Shown here piece by piece: positions 12,723-14,588 of a DNA stretch of 14,588 nt (position 1 is the first letter of the stretch; the number at the start of each line of letters is the position of its first letter). A model generated the notes under the pieces. The model was not told the DNA's origin, ran no database searches, and was given only the letters and a program-made list of their open reading frames with translations. Position numbers and translations under genes: made by a program. This stretch comes from Candidatus Scybalocola fimicaballi. Its GTDB lineage: Bacteria > Bacteroidota > Bacteroidia > Bacteroidales > Paludibacteraceae. The stretch covers positions 1 through 14,588 of the forward strand of contig DCIP01000165.1 of the NCBI GenBank assembly GCA_002317115.1. The letters run 5' to 3'.

Positions 12723-14075
12723 TTAAGGCAATACTGTGCGTTCCAACTCACTAAAATAATCTCTAATCACCTTCCAGTCGTAGTAACAACCTGTCACTGT
12801 TGGCTTGTCAGAAGGTAGTTTTACCTCACGCTCATTCAGCAAGAACTTAACCAGGATCTGACTGTCGGAAGAGGAATCATTCTTACGGTAGAATATCATC
12901 TGTAGGTTTCCTGCCATAGGCGAAACAGAGAAGTCCTGCCAATAATTGTGAAGCAACTCCAAATCCTTGTGAGGATCTCCTATTCCATCAAGGTTGAGAA
13001 GGGAAACAAGAGGAATCAAACCCGTATCATGGCCAAATCGTAGGTTTGCAGCGGCACCATTGCCTGCTATTGCGGCGTCTGCCTCTATTCTTATCTGCTC
13101 CACCAAGAATTTAGCAGCATTCTTTCCCTTTCCTCCATTCATAGGACAGTTGGAATAATCCTTATACCAATAAAGATTATGTGATTGCCACTGAGACTCC
13201 AACTCCTTAATCGAGAACACTTTAGTCAATGAGCAATTACGTTCATCAAGATTATCCACGTCGACACACTGCAAAGAGACAAGCATATAATAAAGAGTGC
13301 TTACAAACTTTTGCTTATTGACATACTTCTTTATAGTATTCTTATTTGAGAAGATTTTGTCAAGCACCTCATTGCCGACGTCACGTTTCTCATAAAAAGC
13401 CTGAAGTTCCGGATTGCTATTGTCTCCTGAAAAATCTCCAACCACTTTTCCATGGCACATATAGTTTTGGTATTTTTCGCTCGCATCGTTATCGATCGCT
13501 ACGTTTGGACAAATCTTATTCAACTCCTGACAGAACGACGTCATACTCAACGCGCAACGCAAAACAGTAGTACTCTTAGCATCTACTTTCTTATTTTCTC
13601 CTGAGAAAACCTCTGGAAAATTCTTCACCATACGTCTTGCTATACCACGATGCTGCTCACGTCCAAGCGGAGTAAGGTCTCCTGCTCGTTTGTCGGCATC
13701 CTGACAGATCTGCTGCATCTCAACAAAAAGTTGCATTCCAAACGGAGTAAGACCAGACTCAGCAGCCGCTTTCACAAAGACCTCAGCAATATACTTGTAA
13801 TCATCCTGGCTATAGTGGTAACGTGAGCCATGACGGCCATAATGGCTGATATAGAACGGTGTGTAGCCAGCTGGAGCCTCCGAAAGAGTTGGAAAATCAA
13901 AAACTCCCGTACGCAACTTATTAATGCTTTTTACACTTGACTCATAAGGCACATAGTTTGAGCAGAACAAACCTGGCTGAGATTCCAATTCTGCATTTGT
14001 GATAGTTGCGCACACACCTTGAGAAAGGAAGAATGTGGCAACTGATGATGTTAAAAACAATCTTAACGCATTCAT
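12723..14075 (-). CDS. Secreted histidine acid phosphatase (MINPP/phytase-like)
   Basis: Branch-2 histidine phosphatases hydrolyse phosphomonoesters; Bacteroidota members include phytase-like inositol polyphosphate phosphatases. Residues 1-23 form a signal peptide (ending GVCA-T). The nucleophile motif is YGRHGSRY (79-86), with His82 as the phosphohistidine residue and Arg81/Arg85 binding phosphate. STTVLRCALSM (168-178) supplies the third Arg (173). The acid motif is RFGHDTGL (346-353), with His349 and Asp350. Length (450) and order match the family. MINPP proper usually has HAE at the acid site, while this protein has HDT, as in other branch-2 enzymes, so inositol phosphate as substrate is likely but not proven. 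It lies right after the glmS terminator, with a -7 element of its own, and is probably monocistronic. Confidence 0.92.
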   Translation of the reverse strand: MNALRLFLTSSVATFFLSQGVCATITNAELESQPGLFCSNYVPYESSVKSINKLRTGVFDFPTLSEAPAGYTPFYISHYGRHGSRYHYSQDDYKYIAEVFVKAAAESGLTPFGMQLFVEMQQICQDADKRAGDLTPLGREQHRGIARRMVKNFPEVFSGENKKVDAKSTTVLRCALSMTSFCQELNKICPNVAIDNDASEKYQNYMCHGKVVGDFSGDNSNPELQAFYEKRDVGNEVLDKIFSNKNTIKKYVNKQKFVSTLYYMLVSLQCVDVDNLDERNCSLTKVFSIKELESQWQSHNLYWYKDYSNCPMNGGKGKNAAKFLVEQIRIEADAAIAGNGAAANLRFGHDTGLIPLVSLLNLDGIGDPHKDLELLHNYWQDFSVSPMAGNLQMIFYRKNDSSSDSQILVKFLLNEREVKLPSDKPTVTGCYYDWKVIRDYFSELERTVLP

Positions 14076-14106
14076 AATGATATCAATTATCCTTTCGGTA
14101 TTTCTG

Positions 14107-14114
14107 CAAAGTTA
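14107..14114 (-). promoter_or_regulatory. Promoter -7 element of the histidine phosphatase gene
   Basis: The minus strand reads TAACTTTG (14114-14107), 31 bp upstream of the ATG. The -33 position would fall within the glmS terminator hairpin, so termination of glmS and initiation here share DNA. Confidence 0.5.
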
Positions 14115-14116
14115 AG

Positions 14117-14143
14117 AAAAAGGGGCGAACTCACGTTTGCCCC
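14117..14143 (-). terminator. Intrinsic terminator of glmS
   Basis: On the minus strand GGGGC (14143-14139) pairs with GCCCC (14126-14122). After one mismatch, AAC pairs with GTT around a GTGA tetraloop (GNRA type). A run of five T follows (14121-14117). It starts 28 bp after the glmS stop. Confidence 0.88.
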
Positions 14144-14171
14144 TCTTCACTTATATTAAAAATTATCTTGA

Positions 14172-14588
14172 TTACTCTACAGTAACGCTCTTTGCAAGGT
14201 TACGTGGCTGGTCAACATCACAACCCTTAGCAACAGCGATGTGGTAAGACAATAGCTGCAATGGAATTGTTGCCAAGATTGGAACCAAGCACTCAACTGT
14301 ATCTGGGATAACGATTGAGTAGTCTGCGATCTTGCTTGCAATCTCGTCGCCCTCTGTAACGATTGCGATAACTCTACCCTTACGAGACTTGATCTCCTGG
14401 ATGTTGCTGACAACCTTCTCGTATGTTGGAGCGTTAGTTGCGATAACAACGACTGGCATCTCAGCGTTGATCAAAGCGATAGGTCCGTGCTTCATCTCAG
14501 CTGCTGGATAACCCTCAGCGTGGATGTAAGAGATCTCCTTCAACTTCAAAGCTCCCTCCAATGCTACTGGGAAGTTGTAACCACGACC
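14172..14588 (-). CDS. glmS: Glutamine--fructose-6-phosphate aminotransferase, C-terminal part
   Basis: This is the last 138 residues of GlmS, which makes glucosamine-6-phosphate from fructose-6-phosphate and glutamine, the entry step for peptidoglycan and LPS amino sugars. The N-terminus lies beyond the right edge; the frame is open to the last base. The fragment begins [21 protein letters not shown] and continues [19 protein letters not shown], which holds the isomerase-domain catalytic Glu and His. It ends with the invariant [13 protein letters not shown], whose Lys opens the sugar ring and forms the Schiff base. The second SIS domain occupies most of the fragment ([23 protein letters not shown], then [10 protein letters not shown]). 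A Met-like start at 14561 is only an internal TTG. No glmS-type ribozyme could be seen, since the 5' end is absent. Confidence 0.98.
   Translation of the reverse strand, partial: GRGYNFPVALEGALKLKEISYIHAEGYPAAEMKHGPIALINAEMPVVVIATNAPTYEKVVSNIQEIKSRKGRVIAIVTEGDEIASKIADYSIVIPDTVECLVPILATIPLQLLSYHIAVAKGCDVDQPRNLAKSVTVE

Noticed and set aside
14172..14561. A short stand-alone SIS-domain protein
   Set aside because: The frame continues upstream to the window edge with GlmS sequence, so it is simply the truncated end of glmS.

Overview
The window reads as a chromosomal segment of a member of the Bacteroidales (phylum Bacteroidota). The evidence is a moderately AT-rich genome, repeated matches to the Bacteroidota sigma-ABfr -7 element TAnnTTTG just upstream of genes, AT-rich leaders without a clear Shine-Dalgarno, a GLUG-motif surface protein, a DUF4377 protein, and the Bacteroidota-like termini of Ung, GlmS and DnaB. 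The genus cannot be fixed from this alone. Fourteen of the fifteen genes lie on the minus strand; only a small exported protein at 3456-3764 is on the plus strand. There are no tRNA or rRNA genes, CRISPR arrays or insertion sequences that I can see.

Layout from left to right (minus-strand genes are transcribed right to left). 1-623 is the N-terminal part of a GLUG-repeat surface protein. 792-1454 is ung, with a TTG start. 1561-3111 is the replicative helicase dnaB. A 344-bp divergent intergenic region separates dnaB from a small exported protein (3456-3764), which ends at a strong palindrome shared with the convergent gene on its right. 3872-6856 is a tight three-gene set: an S-adenosylmethionine decarboxylase-like protein (6524-6856), a membrane-embedded aminopropyltransferase (4989-6512) and a DUF4178-transmembrane-His/Ser/Gly-tail protein (3872-4972). 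Upstream, in the same direction, are mutS2, folE, a secreted protein of unknown function and a SPOR-domain protein (11470 down to 6924), nearly gapless and with a good promoter at 11494-11523. Then come a GNAT acetyltransferase, a DUF4377 exported protein, a histidine acid phosphatase of the MINPP/phytase type, and the C-terminus of glmS, running off the right edge.

Most genes are housekeeping: DNA repair, replication, folate/pterin synthesis and amino-sugar synthesis. The best candidate for an under-described system is the decarboxylase / membrane aminopropyltransferase / DUF4178 set. Its gene order suggests that decarboxylated AdoMet (or a related product) is made and used at the inner membrane, with the DUF4178 protein as a partner of unknown role. 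The second theme is short tandem repeats: heptamer arrays in two intergenic regions (the probable ung leader, and the SPOR-operon promoter) and an in-frame hexamer array inside the GNAT gene. These look like slippage-prone sequence in regulatory or coding positions.
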